This document shows positions 25,326 through 38,400 of a DNA stretch of 64,000 nt, in pieces; positions within the stretch are counted from its first letter, which is position 1; the number at the start of each line of letters is the position of its first letter. Source of the DNA: Rallus limicola (Eukaryota; Chordata; Aves; Gruiformes; Rallidae); assembly GCA_022605955.1 (NCBI GenBank), contig JAKCOZ010000007.1, forward strand, positions 14,947,501 through 15,011,500, read 5' to 3'. The notes under the pieces were generated by a model. That model saw only the letters and a program-made list of their open reading frames with translations, did not search any database and was not told where the DNA came from. Made by a program: the position numbers and the translations under genes.

Positions 25326-28300
25326 AGGCTCTTTGAGACCTGTTTAAACTATTTGGATGATATTAAGCTGAGTATAATTTGTGAGGATAATTCAAGCAAG
25401 GGGCAACAGCATGAGAAGAAGAAAAAAAAAAAGATATTTGAGAATATTCACAGACTTGTTTTTGTATTTAATAACAGACCTGAGTTTGGTTTATCTTAAA
25501 AAATATCTTCTAAAAGTGCAGGTTTATTGCTAATATTAAACCTGGCTTACATCTAGGCCATAGACATTTTATCAAATAACTTTTAGAAGTGTCTATGTAT
25601 CTGTGATATCAAAGTTCCCAAGTCAGCAAGTGGCAAAGTCTGGGGCTTTGATCACTGATTAGAGCACATGGACGGGGAATGCTGCCCTCTCTGCACTATC
25701 CATTGTAGCCCTGTGGCATTCCCACAGGATTCCTGTATTCACAGACCCAGCCCCAAACACTGAGCCACAGAATACAAAGCTGTGATTTGAGGTAACGTTT
25801 CTGCCCTGGGACTCTTGGCCCTCTGGGTATGTGTCAGGCTCTATTCACAGTACAGGAATGCCCAACCCCTTGATACACCTCAGATCCTGACCTTTAACTG
25901 TTCATATCACGCTCCTGTTATTTTTACACTTTCATTTAAGTTCTTGTGTGCTAAATTACCCATCTTTTCCTTGTGTCTGGGCAAGTGGGAGCAAAAAAGG
26001 GGAGAAAGTATGGGAATATTTTGCCACTGTTTATGCTCCCTTACAGAAGGGGGAGCTCATTTGGGAACCTGGAGCCTAGTTCTAGTCCAATTTTCTTCTC
26101 CTGAGGTAAAGCCCAAGTTTGCCTTTCCTTTGAGAAGAGAAGCACGTCCTCTCCATTCACCCTTGATGGTAGAAACTGTTTTGAACTCAGGCTGCATGGT
26201 CAGCATGGAAATGCCATAGATGCTCCTGCTCTGTGGAAACTACAAATGAAAGTGATTTTTGAGACACTTTGATGGTAGCCAAGTGTCCTCCAGTGTTGCA
26301 CTGCAGGTGAATTTGCTTTTCCTGCACTGTGGGTTAATGAATAATCCTCTGTGTACTTCTCTCTTGCAAAGTTTTGTGTTTAATTGTTGGTGACAGCAGA
26401 TGGAAAACAATGAATTATTACTGATTTTATTTATTAAAAGTAAAAAGATGGTATCTGAGGTCAGTAAACAAAACATCATGAGTTGACTGTAGGGCTGAGT
26501 TACCTCAGAGCTCAGAAGGGGAGACATTGCTCCTTTACACCATCCCTTGGCAGAGGGACAGTCTGGTCTTCAACTTCTCACATTTGCTGGTCAAATTTGG
26601 TGACCCAGCCTGGTGAAGGGAACAGCCTCTGCAGGGTCAATGACTGGTCTAATTTCATGCTAAAGCACAGTGATTGTGCAAGTACCAGAACATGGCAGCT
26701 TCAGGCACCATGTGGCATCTGCTCATAAATAACCATTTCTGATTGCTGCACTTATGTTCAGCCATGAACACTTAGGCCAAAAGACCTCCTGTTTAGTCTG
26801 GGGTTACCACCAAACAAAGGACTGAGTCAAGACTGCAACAGCTCATATCCCCTGTGCATCTCCAGAGAGACCTCTAGCACCACAAGACTCCAGTTGTATG
26901 AAAGTGGGTTCAGCTTTCCCATCTAATCATGTGAATTCTTGACAACTAAAGTCTGCAAAAAAAAAAAAGCCTTGACAAACTCATCTTCTGAGTATGACTG
27001 CTGGTGTTCTGAAGCTGAATCCAGCGTAACAGTTTGTGTAGTGATGATGAACTGTTAAATAAAACACAATCTTTTTCCCTATGGACTTTGTAATGAAAAT
27101 CATGAACAATGTTTTGCAAACAAAGCTGCGGGCCTATGGGCTGTCACTCCCAGATGGCATGAATTAGTAGAAGAAGGTTTGTTGTGCTTCCTTTCTCCAG
27201 CTGTCCACCCCTCCCCGCATTTTGGATGTGCTAGCCTTGGATGGGGATGAGTCAGCTGCTGGTGAATCACCTGCTGAAGTGCTAAAAGCAATAGCTTGGC
27301 TCCGTTTCCTCAAGGAACAGAGCTGTCAAGAGAGACTAGCAACAGGATTGTCTTCTACAGCTGGGAAAATATTCCTGCTTGCCCATCTTGATTTGCTGCA
27401 GTTAGAGGTGTTCGTAGAGATTTAACTGTGGCTTCAACAAGCTGTTGGGATCTTGTGTACTAAGAGCTTCCTTGTGCAGTAGCTCATGGTCAAAAGCTTT
27501 ATAGCAATGCCTCGTGATAGGGCTTCTCACAGGCATTGCTATAAAGCTCGCTTCAGCAGCAAAGCAATGAGGGAATAGCCCATGTGCGATGCAACTGGAG
27601 AAATACTGGTCAGGGGTGTTTCAGTTGGTGGCATGGAAAGTAGTGGAGTATTTCCAACCAGAGAAACTGTTCCCAAGAAGGGATGAGAGCTGGAAAAGGC
27701 ATCTGAATGCTTTGTCAAATTGCTGTTTTCTGCATTGGGGATGGTGGAGAAAGACAGGAAAAAAGCTAAAAACTACATGGAGAGCTTTGCCAGGCTCTAC
27801 ACCCCCACAGGGCTGCACAACCAGCTGCTGGAGAAGTGAATGTGGAGCCTGCTGTCACTGTGTGGTGAGTCTAAGTGTCCTTCCAACACGGGCAGTTTGG
27901 GACATACGAAACAATGCTAGTTTACCACAGTAGCTTTTAACTAATGCTATCAATGGGACACTTTGACCATTTCTTGCAGTGTTGGCACCTTCTTCTCCTT
28001 GATAGTCAAAGTTGTGTATCAGCCAACTGCCTGTTCTCAGCAACAGTAGCACGAAGCACCCCTGCTGAGAAGCAAGTAGACCTCCTGAGAAGATCATCTC
28101 TAAGTCCCTGTTGTGACCCTTGGCAAGAGCCAGCATGTGTTTTATTCTCCACCTGCAGCGGTACAGATCTGTACTGCTTAACTGAACCAGCAATAGTTCT
28201 TTGAGTTGCTGAAGTTTGAAGAAAATGTAGTCACAGCTTATGTGGTGGCCCACCATCAACAGGATAGTAATTAGTAAGTATGAAGAAAAACATCCCCCAA

Positions 28301-29201
28301 GCTTTATCTACCGTGGCAATTATTTTGCTGACTGGTGTTCACTTTGGCCTCTTTGTTGTGTGCCTTAATAGATACTTGGGGGTTGGCCCCACCCTCAAGA
28401 AAAGCACTTCTTTAGCTTTCCTCCCTCCCCTGTGGAGAGCAGCAAGTGTCATGGCCCCTGTTCAGCTGGTTGGCCAGACCACCCTTTCCTAACAGCTATT
28501 TCCTTTCATCTTTGTCAGGACCCTTTGAGCCAAAATCCTGCAAACCAGTGGCTGCACAACGATGGTTCAATTCTCAGTCACGTCAGGTAGAGTGCCAAAA
28601 AGGATTAAAGTTGTGTATCTGTGTAACTCCTTGTTGCAGCAAAACCAGAGGGGGCATCATCTGGCAGGACCAAGCTAAATGAACGAGTGCAATTTTATCA
28701 GTTCTTATTTTTGGAACAAATCTGATTGGTATTACCATTTTTGTGAGGGAAGGTTCAAGGATGTGACAGAATTCCAGTATGAGGCAGGTTTGCTCATTTA
28801 AGTGTGAGCTTACTGTCTCTCAGTAAGCCCTCAGATTAGTCCCAGGACAAGCATGTTGTTTGAGAAGGATAGCTGTTCCCCATGAACATCCCACACCTGT
28901 CATATTAAACAACGTCCCGTTGTTTGGAACAGAAGACACTGGATTTGAAGCTATTTGAGGTTCTTACACACAGAGGTCGTGTTCCAAAACATCACCACAC
29001 GCAGAAATCCCAGTATCTGGAGAAAACCAAGCGCAAGGATACACACACCTCTCTAAGCAGTGTGTAGGACTGTGCACTCTAATGCCACTGCCACCTCAGG
29101 GGAAAGCTGCTGCTACGCCCCGTGCTGAGCTGCAGGACAGCACTCACAAATCTTAGCACCAAACAAGAATCATCAGCATTGTACTGACTGATTTGCCCCC
29201 T
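25326..29201. other. Intergenic, no gene recognised
   Basis: No coding exon with homology was recognised. The only clear structure is the hairpin at 27495-27548. A 134-codon frame on each strand (25815-26219 plus, 27855-28259 minus) lacks any family signature and is treated as chance. Confidence 0.5.
27495..27548. repeat. Perfect inverted repeat, 18-bp arms with 18-nt loop
   Basis: The left arm at 27495-27512 (AGCTTTATAGCAATGCCT) is exactly complementary to the right arm at 27531-27548. Inside the loop, GTGA (27514-27517) can pair with TCAC (27527-27530) past one bulged base, extending the stem to 22 pairs. Size and shape resemble a short microRNA-precursor-like or MITE-like hairpin. No identity is assigned. 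Confidence 0.9.
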
Positions 29202-29786
29202 TGTCCTGGTTTCAGTCAGGACAGAGTTAACTTCATTTGTAGCAGCGGATGGAATGCTGTGTTTGGGAGTTGAAATGAAAGCAGTGCTGATAACACCCTG
29301 ATGTTTTAGTTGCAGTCAGACAGTCAAAGCCAGGACAGGTGACCCAGATGGGCCAAAGAGAGTGTTCCATGCCAATTACGTCCTGCCCAGGATAAAGGGG
29401 GGCTGATGGGAGGAAGAAGGGGGGTGGTTCCAGGACGCGAGCGGCCGGGACGCGAGGGTCTTGGGGGATGGTCGGGTTCCGGGACGGCTCTGGGTGGTGC
29501 GGCCTGAGTTGTGTGGTTGGGTGAGAAACTGCATTGTGTATCAATAGTTTCATATTCTTTTGCTCTAAATCCTGTTAGCATTGTTATATTTTATCTTTCT
29601 GTTCTCTTAGTAAACTATCCTTATCCCAACCCACGGGCCTCTTAGTTTCTTGGTTTTGGAGTTATTTGCCCCTTCCTTTTCCCTTCCCTTGTTTCCCCCT
29701 CCCCTTTCCCTTTTCTCCTGCTCTTTTACTTTAAGGAGCAGGCAGCTGCGTGGATCTCGGCCCACAGCCGGGGTGAAACCACGACA
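29202..29786 (+). mobile_element. Solo LTR of an endogenous retrovirus (copy A)
   Basis: The element is 585 bp, begins TGTCCTGG, ends CCACGACA, and is flanked by a perfect 5-bp target-site duplication CCCCT (29197-29201 and 29787-29791). A TATA-like GGATAAAGG near 29391 supports plus orientation. No gag, pol or env sequence adjoins it, so it is a solo LTR left by recombination between two LTRs. It is nearly identical to copy B at 52683-53272, differing at about 20 positions by eye. The intact duplication and low divergence indicate a fairly young insertion. Terminal motif and 5-bp duplication suggest an ERVL-like or class II avian family; the exact family needs a repeat library. Confidence 0.93.
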
Positions 29787-31984
29787 CCCCTTTTTTTTTT
29801 TTTTTGCATTTCCACCTCAATTAATTTTCAAACCAATAGCCACTTTAGTTTGGAGGTCTCCTCCAGACTAGAGAAGCTATCTACCAGTCTAGTAACTTTA
29901 TTCTAAGCATGATGTGTAAGTTTACAGGTGGCATTTTTTTTCTCATAGGATAATGGCTTTTAAGAGCGATCTTATATCTTAAGGTACTGTAGTCCATTTA
30001 CAAGCCATCCATTTTGCTAGCCTTCCTTAAAAAGCCCTAAGATAACAGCAGTTTATAGCAGCCCTTTCTCTACACAGACAAAATACAAAGGATCTTAATA
30101 TTTTCCATCCAAGTCTTCCTACAGTCCAACTTGGGAGTGGTAATAGGATGAGAGCCAAGGAATTTCCAGAAATCTTGAAGTGCTTGTAAGTCATTACTGA
30201 TGCAGTGCCATGAATACTTGGTGATGAAAGTTAGATGCAGGACCATTCTGCCCCTGATCAGCAGGTATTTTCAGTGCATCCCAACAAAAGTCAAAGCTGA
30301 TTGCTTGCTTACACAGTGGGGAAAGAAGATGGGTAATCACTATGCCAATTAGGAAACAAAACACAACCTTTCAGCTCTCTGACTTCAAATATTCTCTGCA
30401 AGAGGCTACTGCCTTTTTGAGCCCCCTCCTCATCTCAAATCATTCTTCATGTAGTTTATATTTAGTTTGAAGATTAATGAAGGGGGTGTGTGTGTGTACA
30501 GCATCCCATATACAGACACACACACCCCTCCAGTCCTTTATTCTGCTTTTCCAAGGTGCTCTCTGCTTACCATCTTTGCAGAGCACCTCATTTGAGACTT
30601 TAAGACACCACCCTAACCTACCTCTCTTTCATCTCAGGAAATACTACACAACAATAGAAACAGGTCCAGCCTTCAAGAATCCCACAGACCAAAAGGATGT
30701 CTTCTGGTACTTCTCATAAGGAGACCATGTACCAACTAATTATTCACCAACAATATCACCCTTCCTTCTTTTCTTGCATCCCTCAACATATTTAGTGGGT
30801 CAGGATTTGAACTGGTGGAATAAATTTCCTCATTACTTTTTCTGTTTTTAAGATGCTGCTTTTACAGTGATGCACTTAATACAGGTGATGCAGGTTCCTC
30901 CTCAGTAGGACCACACCACCACCTAGGTTTCATAGCCCAGATCATGGCACCTTCGTGGCATGAAGCTTATGATGCCAACAGACAAAACTTGGTTGGCAAG
31001 AACCTTTCTTTGCTGTTGGCTGCATCTGCTGACAGTGCTGTGGCTGCCACTCATGTTCTGGCTCCGTTGATTCTTCTTTCTGTGTCACAGCCAGGCATGG
31101 TGCCTCCAGACTTCAACACATGGAGAGGAGGAAGTGTTAGAACGTGCCAAAACACACCTTAAGGCTCTGCCTCTCCTGGGTCTTTTCTGTAGTTCTTCCC
31201 CCCCTGGGTGGGGAGCGTGCAGAGCTCTCCCAACACAGGTCCTGCAGAGCCATGTTGCCTTAGATAGGTGTAGTTATGCACCACCTTAGGTGAGGGTGAC
31301 GTCTCTCAACACAGCCATTCCAATCACCGGGGTTTGCTTTGATGTCACAGGAACTCCCCAGCACTGCCAGGCACCCTGGCACACAGCCAGCAACTGTGTC
31401 ATTAGCTTTGTCTTGTATGTCTGTGTCTGGATCATGAGGACACCCTTCCTTCTAGTGTGAACTAAGGTCAAAGGAAGAAGGGGTTTTCTTTCACCCCTCT
31501 TCCCTGGATAATGCTCTGTTTTCCTAAGGTATCTCCTATCTCCAGAACTCCAGGCTGTGAGCTTGGTGGCAGAGGTCTGTCAAGCTGGAGATAGCTAGGA
31601 CTACAGGGAAAGAGTGTTATACAGAGAGGACAAAAGCCAGCAGAGCCAGTGCCTGTAAATTCTCCCCCACCTATTGAAGCATCAGTGACCCTGCTAAGTC
31701 TCACTGGTTCTGCCTTCCCCTGGAATACCCAATAGCTGTAGGTCCCACACCTGCCTCTGCTGTGACAGTTAGGAAAGAGAAACTCAGTCAGAGAAGCTAA
31801 GTTACTCTGTTAAATGCATTTTACAAAAACTATGGTTTTGGACAGCTTAGCAAAGCCCACAGTCCATACAGGAGTGCTCAGAAGATCAACTGTCACTAGG
31901 AAAGTTACCAGAAAAGAGGGCTGGTACCTTCCTGAAATGAAATCAGACCACCTTCCAAGCAGTTGGGTGTGATTTCCAAATTCA

Positions 31985-32068
31985 GAGAATGGTTTGGGGT
32001 GGAGGAGAACTTAAAGATCATCTAGTTCCAATACCTCTGCCGTGGGCAGGGACACCCTCCACTAGGTA
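31985..32068 (-). mobile_element. CR1 LINE 3'-end remnant
   Basis: The plus strand reads AGAATGGTTTGGGGTGGAGG, then GATCATCTAGTTCCAA and a GTGGGCAGGGACACC block. This is the reverse complement of the CR1 3'UTR. It is short and diverged. Confidence 0.75.
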
Positions 32069-33344
32069 TATAGCCTGTATCTCAGCTGCTATTTTTGTTC
32101 TTTTCCTCCTCAGTCTTGTTTAGAAGATTAAGTTAGTCCCAGAAAAACTATATTCTCTGTGCTTGGAAGCACGAGAGGCTAGTAAGATTTGAGTTACCAC
32201 AGGAGTATGAACTTGCATGGAAAAGACACATAACAAGCAGAAAATGGCATGTTCTGGACTGTCCCTGAATCACCACATCAGTGACTATCAAGCAATGCAG
32301 CCATTCCAGTCAAATTTAGGACCAGGTTGTTTCACTACAGACTATCTAACATTTCAAGCAATGGTGATGAAACCAGAAATTCCTTTGTAGGAGCTGCCCC
32401 CTGTACTTCAGAAAGCAAGCCCCTGCTGTTACCAGGCATGATGATGTCACAACTGAGATGTTAATTCATTTCATGTTCCATGTTCCTGTTTAGATCTCAC
32501 AGGAGCCCTTCTATAAGGATTTTTCTTGTGGAGAATGGGAAGAGAGTGTTCTTTGTGACATTAGGAAAGTAACCAGTCATGATCATTGTTATGCTGGAGC
32601 TAAGCCATCTTTTATTTCAAGAGGTTCATACATCACTTGAAGGTCCAAGCACTCACCCCATATTACCTCCTGAACACAGAGGGATTTGCACTGCTTGGTT
32701 GCCAGGACACAACTTTGCCTGAGGTGGTATGACAGATGCATAAGGTGGGAGATCTAAACCACCAACAGGACAGGCTATTACCCTCCAGCCTCACAAAGTC
32801 ATTTGACAGTGACCATATTTTTCCAAGCAGTAGCTGCACACTGGGATGCAAGCAGTATTTGTGCAGCCCTACCAGGCCAGCTAGCTAGCAGAGATCTTCT
32901 AGTGACGCTGTGACAGACTGTGCACACTCAGCCTGTTGCAGAACTTGGTACCTAGAAGATAGGCACGTACTGGAGTGAACCCAGCAAAGGGCCAAAGACA
33001 ATTAAGGAAGGGGACCACCTGCACCACCCACAGAAAGAGACTGAGCATGCCAGAATGGCTCAGTCCAGAGAAGAAAAGGCTCAGGTTCAGTGTGCATCAG
33101 TATGAAGGTGTAACAGAGCTGGGCTCTTAGTGGTATCCACTGAAAGAACAAGAGGCAACAGGCACAAATCAGAAAAAAAACCCCAAGGAAACAAAAAACA
33201 AACAACAAAACCCATTAAATTTAAACACAATTTTCATTTATTTGTTTTTAAACCAAGTGTGAACAATCACTAGCATAGGTTACAGCCTCCAGCCTTAGTC
33301 AAAACTTGAGTGGACACAGCACTGAGCAGCCTGCTCTGACATTG

Positions 33345-33390
33345 CTCTGAGCAGATGGCCTTTCCAAGTTCAGTGATTCTGTGATGCAGC
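33345..33390 (+). mobile_element. Possible CR1 3'-end remnant
   Basis: CCTTTCCAAGTTCAGTGATTCTGTGATG resembles the CR1 terminus, where a CCTTCCAA block precedes a GATTCTGTGATTC-like end. It is too short for a firm call. Confidence 0.4.
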
Positions 33391-34571
33391 AAAGGCCATA
33401 CAGAGATGTACTTCTCCAGCACATGTCCTGCTGAGAACCCACAAGTACCATAGCCAAGACACTGCTTTCAGTTTCCCTCAGCAGAACATGTTTGCAGAGA
33501 CACTAAGAATGAAAAGCTACTTGCCCTCTAAAGAGCTGGAACCTGTTCCTAAATGTGCAATCCACTTCTTTGCTCTGGAGTCCTGCATGCCTGGTATTTC
33601 ATAGTTAGGAGGAACAATGTGCTCTGTTAGTATAGAGAGATGAGGGGTCTGAAAGACAGAGATACACCTCACAGTTATTAGTGGCTGACCTTGTGAGCAG
33701 TGCAACATACCTATGGGCAGCATATTCAGGCAACATCTAGTTTTTAATTAGTAACTTTTCATTTCCTAAAGTGCACTGTAAAATGAGTGGAACTTCTCAA
33801 GTATAAAAGCTGCAGGTATAAAAGGACATTAAGACAAGTCTTTTCTTGATCAGTCTGAATTCTAACTCTCAACAATCAATCACAAAGGTAAGGCTGTTTT
33901 TAACATGCTTCTTTTAGTCAGTCTTTTGTGCTCATCAGTAGTAAAGTAGTTCTATGTAAACCTTTCTTTGCTGGTAAACCTCACTAATTGTATTGAAGAG
34001 AAATGAAGGTAGTTTCTTGGCCATCATGGGAAGAATAAAATTACCCATTTCCCTGTCCTGTCCTTCAATTAATTGCATGCTAATACATTTTAAGTCTTTG
34101 CTAGCAGGTTTTACCAATTGCTGAGAGTCCTGTGACACGAGGTGGGCTGAGCCACCATGTGCATGTGACATCCATTCAAGGTATAATCTTCCTTTTTCTT
34201 GTTTTGGATATACCAAATGTCAAGGGGGCTTTCAGTTTTCTGAAGGGGGGCACTGTCAAAAAAAGGCAAGACCTCCTCAGCATAGGTCCAAAATAAAGGG
34301 GTAGTCCTAAGAGTAACGGGAAAGTAAAACAAGAGCCTATAGACACAAGGCAACCTGCCACCCAGTTGAGAGCCACAAAACAATGCTGTTAACTCAAGTG
34401 ATGGCTGTAATGATCCCATTCACCCCAGTTCTATCAGCATCACCCCCTTCTCAAATAATCCAAAGAGACACCCCGATTAACAATTCAGTATCTTGGTTTT
34501 TAGTAGCTCATTGTCTTACTGGGCAAGATGTTTGATAGCCCACCTAGACTGACAGTCTTATGCTTTATGAG

Positions 34572-34577
34572 TTTATT
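34572..34577 (-). terminator. Candidate SDR16C5 poly(A) signal, AATAAA
   Basis: TTTATT on the plus strand reads AATAAA on the minus strand, about 750 bases past the SDR16C5 stop. A variant ATTAAA lies closer, at 34833-34838. Either would be compatible with a normal 3'UTR. Confidence 0.4.
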
Positions 34578-35322
34578 CTGCTTAGGAGATGAAAATATAA
34601 AATTGTCCTTAAAACATTGCACTTAGAAGATACAAAGACTTGTACTACAAAGTTGCAGTCATAGTATTAGCTTTCAAAATAAATTAAGACAAGAAGCAGA
34701 CTAGCAGCACAAGTGGGTAATACACATCCTTCCCCCTCCCCACCTGGACATCCAGAGTCACCTGTGAGATCTGAAATCACCACCTCCAAAAATTAGTGTA
34801 TTTCATTGCTTTTGCACCAACACAGCACATATTTTAATTCCACCAAACTTCCATCTGTATAAATTCAAACCTGTCACATAGGGAAACTCTTGAATTCCTC
34901 AGCTCACCTGGGAATGGCAATGGCTGCAGCAGTACAGCCCCTCCTCATGCTTCAGTGAATGGCAGGTTCACTCCCTGCCAAGCACAGGTAGTTTCCTTGT
35001 CTCTTCTCCCCCAAAACCTGCCAACTGTTAGTCTGTGATGCAGGATCATATTTAAGGCATTATAACAGACATAACCAAAAGGAGCTAACTGCAATTATTG
35101 TATCTCCACGAGGTGAAAACAGCTCACTAGATTAAAAGTGTATATAGTTGGAGTGAAGGCCAACTTGATTAAGAGCCAATTCAAAAGCAATTTCCATAAA
35201 CATTGTTACTAATGAGATAGGAGGCACCTTAAGTTCACAGCTGCTAGTGAAGCAGACCTTCCCCACCACCACCTTTAACAAGGTCCACTTTAGAGCTGCC
35301 ACGCTCTGAGGTTTGCAATTTT

Positions 35323-35416
35323 TCAGTCCTTCTTCCCTCGACCTCTGAAGGTATCCATGATGTGGAGGCATCCAAAATAGTCCATTAGGAGAACAGTTAT
35401 TTTCACTGGTAGAATA
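35323..35416 (-). CDS. SDR16C5: SDR16C5 exon 7, terminal coding part (codons 275-305 and stop)
   Basis: The acceptor is CCCTTACAG ending at 35417. The exon encodes [15 protein letters not shown], then HIMDTF and a lysine-rich end (GKKD), with TGA at 35325-35323. It is found only in the frame left by exon 6 and matches the family's C-terminal DYLG...MD pattern. The 3'UTR runs on to the left. Confidence 0.92.
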
Positions 35417-38400
35417 CTGTAAGGGAGGGTAGTTGAAGAAGGAATAAAAAGAAAAAAAGAAACAGGTATCAGAGAACTTGTGCAGTTTTATCACAGAAAT
35501 ACTGACTGTTCTGGTTTCAGCTGGGATAGACTACAGCTTTTCCTAGTAGCTGGCACAGTGCTGTGTTTTAGATTTAGTATGAGAACACCACTGATAGCAC
35601 GCTGATGTGTGCAGTTGTTGCTAGTGTAAACACTACAACTACTTAAGTCAGGGACTTTTCAGCTTCCCACGCCCAGCCAGGTGCACAAGGAGCTGGGAGA
35701 GCACAGCCAGGACAGCTGACCCAGGCTGGCCAGAGGGATATTCCATACTGTATGATGTCATCCTCCCTATATAACTGGGGCAGTGAGCCAGGAGGCAGGA
35801 TTGCTGCTTGGAAGCAGACGGCACTGGGTTGCTTTCTCTTCCCTTCCACACGTGGTGAGCCATTGCATTTGTTGTATAACAATGACTATTGTTATTATTC
35901 CCTTCCTTTGTTATCCTATTATGCTGTCGTTATCTCAGCCCATGAGTCTTTCCCATTCTCCTCCCCAAGCCCTTGCAGGGAGAAGTTGAGCAAGCAGCTG
36001 TGTGGCGCTCAGCTGCCTGCTGGGCCTGAACCACAACACTGGCAAGGACAGACTACTCTGAAGTACCAATGGTCCTCTCAACATACCCACTACGCTCATC
36101 TGGCAGCCTGAGTGATCAGACAGATCCATTTCCCAGCCTATCTTGCAATAAAGTCCCTAATGCTGGGGAGGGAAGAGGTGGGCAAGACCCCAATATACAA
36201 TGACTGACAAGCAGGCCCAGAATCCAAAGCCCTCAGCAAGGCCCAGTTAGACATTGCTGTTCTGTTGTCCACAGATAAGACCAAACACCTAGAAATTAAA
36301 AAACAACCCTAAAAAAACCAAAAAACCCCAACCACCCCACCCTGAAATCACCCTCCAGAAGTATGCAGAACTTGATGAATATTCACACCAAGGAGAAGCC
36401 TGGTTCGTACTTTTAGTCTAAAATATAGCTGAAACATCCCTGGTCAGAAAAGAGAGAGGAAAAAAAGGAAAGGCATGGCTTACTTTTTCATGGCAAATAT
36501 AAAATAAAGGCTGCGTGGTAACAGCAACATTTCTTGGTCCCGACGAACAGCGGTGATTATCTTCTCAGCCACATACTCTGGGTCCAGAGTGGGAAGCAGA
36601 TGTGGCCACCTGGAAGAGAAGACTTTTTGATTATAATACAAAGTGCTTTGGAGTCACATTTGACTCAAAATAAGCCTCCAGTTTGCAGTTATTCAACTAC
36701 AAGAAATAATAAATACCAGGAATCCCAGGAACAACAGAACCTTCATTATGTTAGTGAGTGGCCATTGTTACTTTTCCCTCTGTAAGATCCCTCATAAGAC
36801 ATACCAGGCTTTTATTCAGCTCCAAAATCTGTCATTATAGAAGCATACTGAGCAAAGCTATGCCACTGGTTTCAGGAGGCGAATGAGGGTTAAGGAACTA
36901 GAAAGGACAACTGGAGTATTTGGCTTCTGTAGAGGAAAAGAGAGCAATCCTGTTTCACATTTCAGCTTAAAGGACCAGTAAAGTACCAAAGGCTTTGCCA
37001 TTTGGGTTGCCCAGGCACTGGATAGCAGTTAACCCCTAAAAATAACAGAAGCAGAAAGAAAAAAAAGCAGCCTAGCTCATGATTTTCATAAGAGAGATAG
37101 GAGTAGCTAACATACTAGATGTGTAAGCTGCATTAAAACCCTCACAAGAGTTTACTCACTTAGTCCCACAGCCATCAAACATTCCTGTGTTTATGACAAA
37201 AGGACACACAATGGTGGTTTTAATACCACTCCTCCTCAGAGCTGTCAACTCTAAATTAACTGACTCTGCAAAACCAACGGCTGCAAATTTACTCGAGCAG
37301 TAATCTGTAAAATAAATAAAACATCAATTGCAGTTAAAGGTTTTAATTTACTAAATAAACTTTATTAAACAGGTTCAGCGAGTCCTGCCACTGACACAGG
37401 AGCAGTAACAGCTTTTGACAGAGAACAGGGACAAAACTATGCTCTTAGGAAGTAAAGTAACTCACCACAGGTGGTTTGAGTTTTGGTGGGGTTTGTTTGT
37501 TTGTTGGGTTTGGTTTTTTTAAACACTATGCAGCAGCAGCACTATAGTACAGAAGTGATATATGCACAGTACCTGCGGGAAACTACTGTCCCATAATAAA
37601 ATACAACAGAGTATGAACTGTTTTCAGGATTGGGTTATTAATAAAGTTTGCCTTTGATATGATTTACTCCTTTTTCCTTAAGTAAAGTTGTTCTAGACTG
37701 GCAGACAGAGGTTTCTCATTGCATCTCTGCTATCATCTTTCCACTCTCTAGTAAAAAATGGCAAATTAAATTATCTTTCCATACCAGACCTTGCCTTTGA
37801 GTCCATGCACTAGCTTCTTATGCCTCAAACTCAAGCTTTCAAGACTCTCTAATGTAGTTTCAACTTGAAGCTCATTTTTTTTTCTACATTATCACTGCCT
37901 TGAAGCTAGATTCCTTTCATTGCTATGCCACCGTATTTCCTTTCTACCCCATCTTTGCATGCATTTTCCAGAAATGCCTTCTGAGTTTGCCTTAATCTCA
38001 ACACTTTCTGTCTACCACCATATGGATCCTCTTGACTGAATGGCTGAGAAAGAATGGAAAAATGAGGTATTGCTTCTGTACCACATCTGCATTTTAGTAG
38101 TTCTTGGAGTTAGGGAAACCTGCACAGAATTCTGCTTAGCCTGAGAACGTATATAAAAAAAGCAGTCTCTTCCCCACCAAATACCTACAGGTTAACTTCA
38201 TCATCACTGCAGCTCTAAGCCCCCCAAGTTCTAGATGGCTCCTAGATGCTCTAACTGCCTTGGCAGAAAAACCTGTTTCACAGGACTGCTGAGCATCTGG
38301 AACACTCTTTTGAAATGAATGGTCTATTTAAGGTCAGCTGCTCCAGAAGCATGACCATTTACTTTTTATCTACATGCAAAGACCCAGAAACTCCAAGTGA

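Larger units (their letters stand above)
29787..34570. other. Intergenic, no gene recognised
   Basis: This is AT-rich DNA between copy A of the LTR and the SDR16C5 3' end. It has small CR1 remnants near 31985-32068 and 33345-33390. No coding exon was recognised on either strand. Confidence 0.55.

Noticed and set aside
25815..28259. Two 134-codon frames in the intergenic region
   Set aside because: No recognisable domain, splice structure or start context; frame length is not exceptional for this much sequence.
29233..29581. Proline-rich minus-strand frames of 85-106 codons, with a near copy at 52920-53204 plus
   Set aside because: They lie wholly inside the two solo LTRs and are duplicated with them; they are not host genes.
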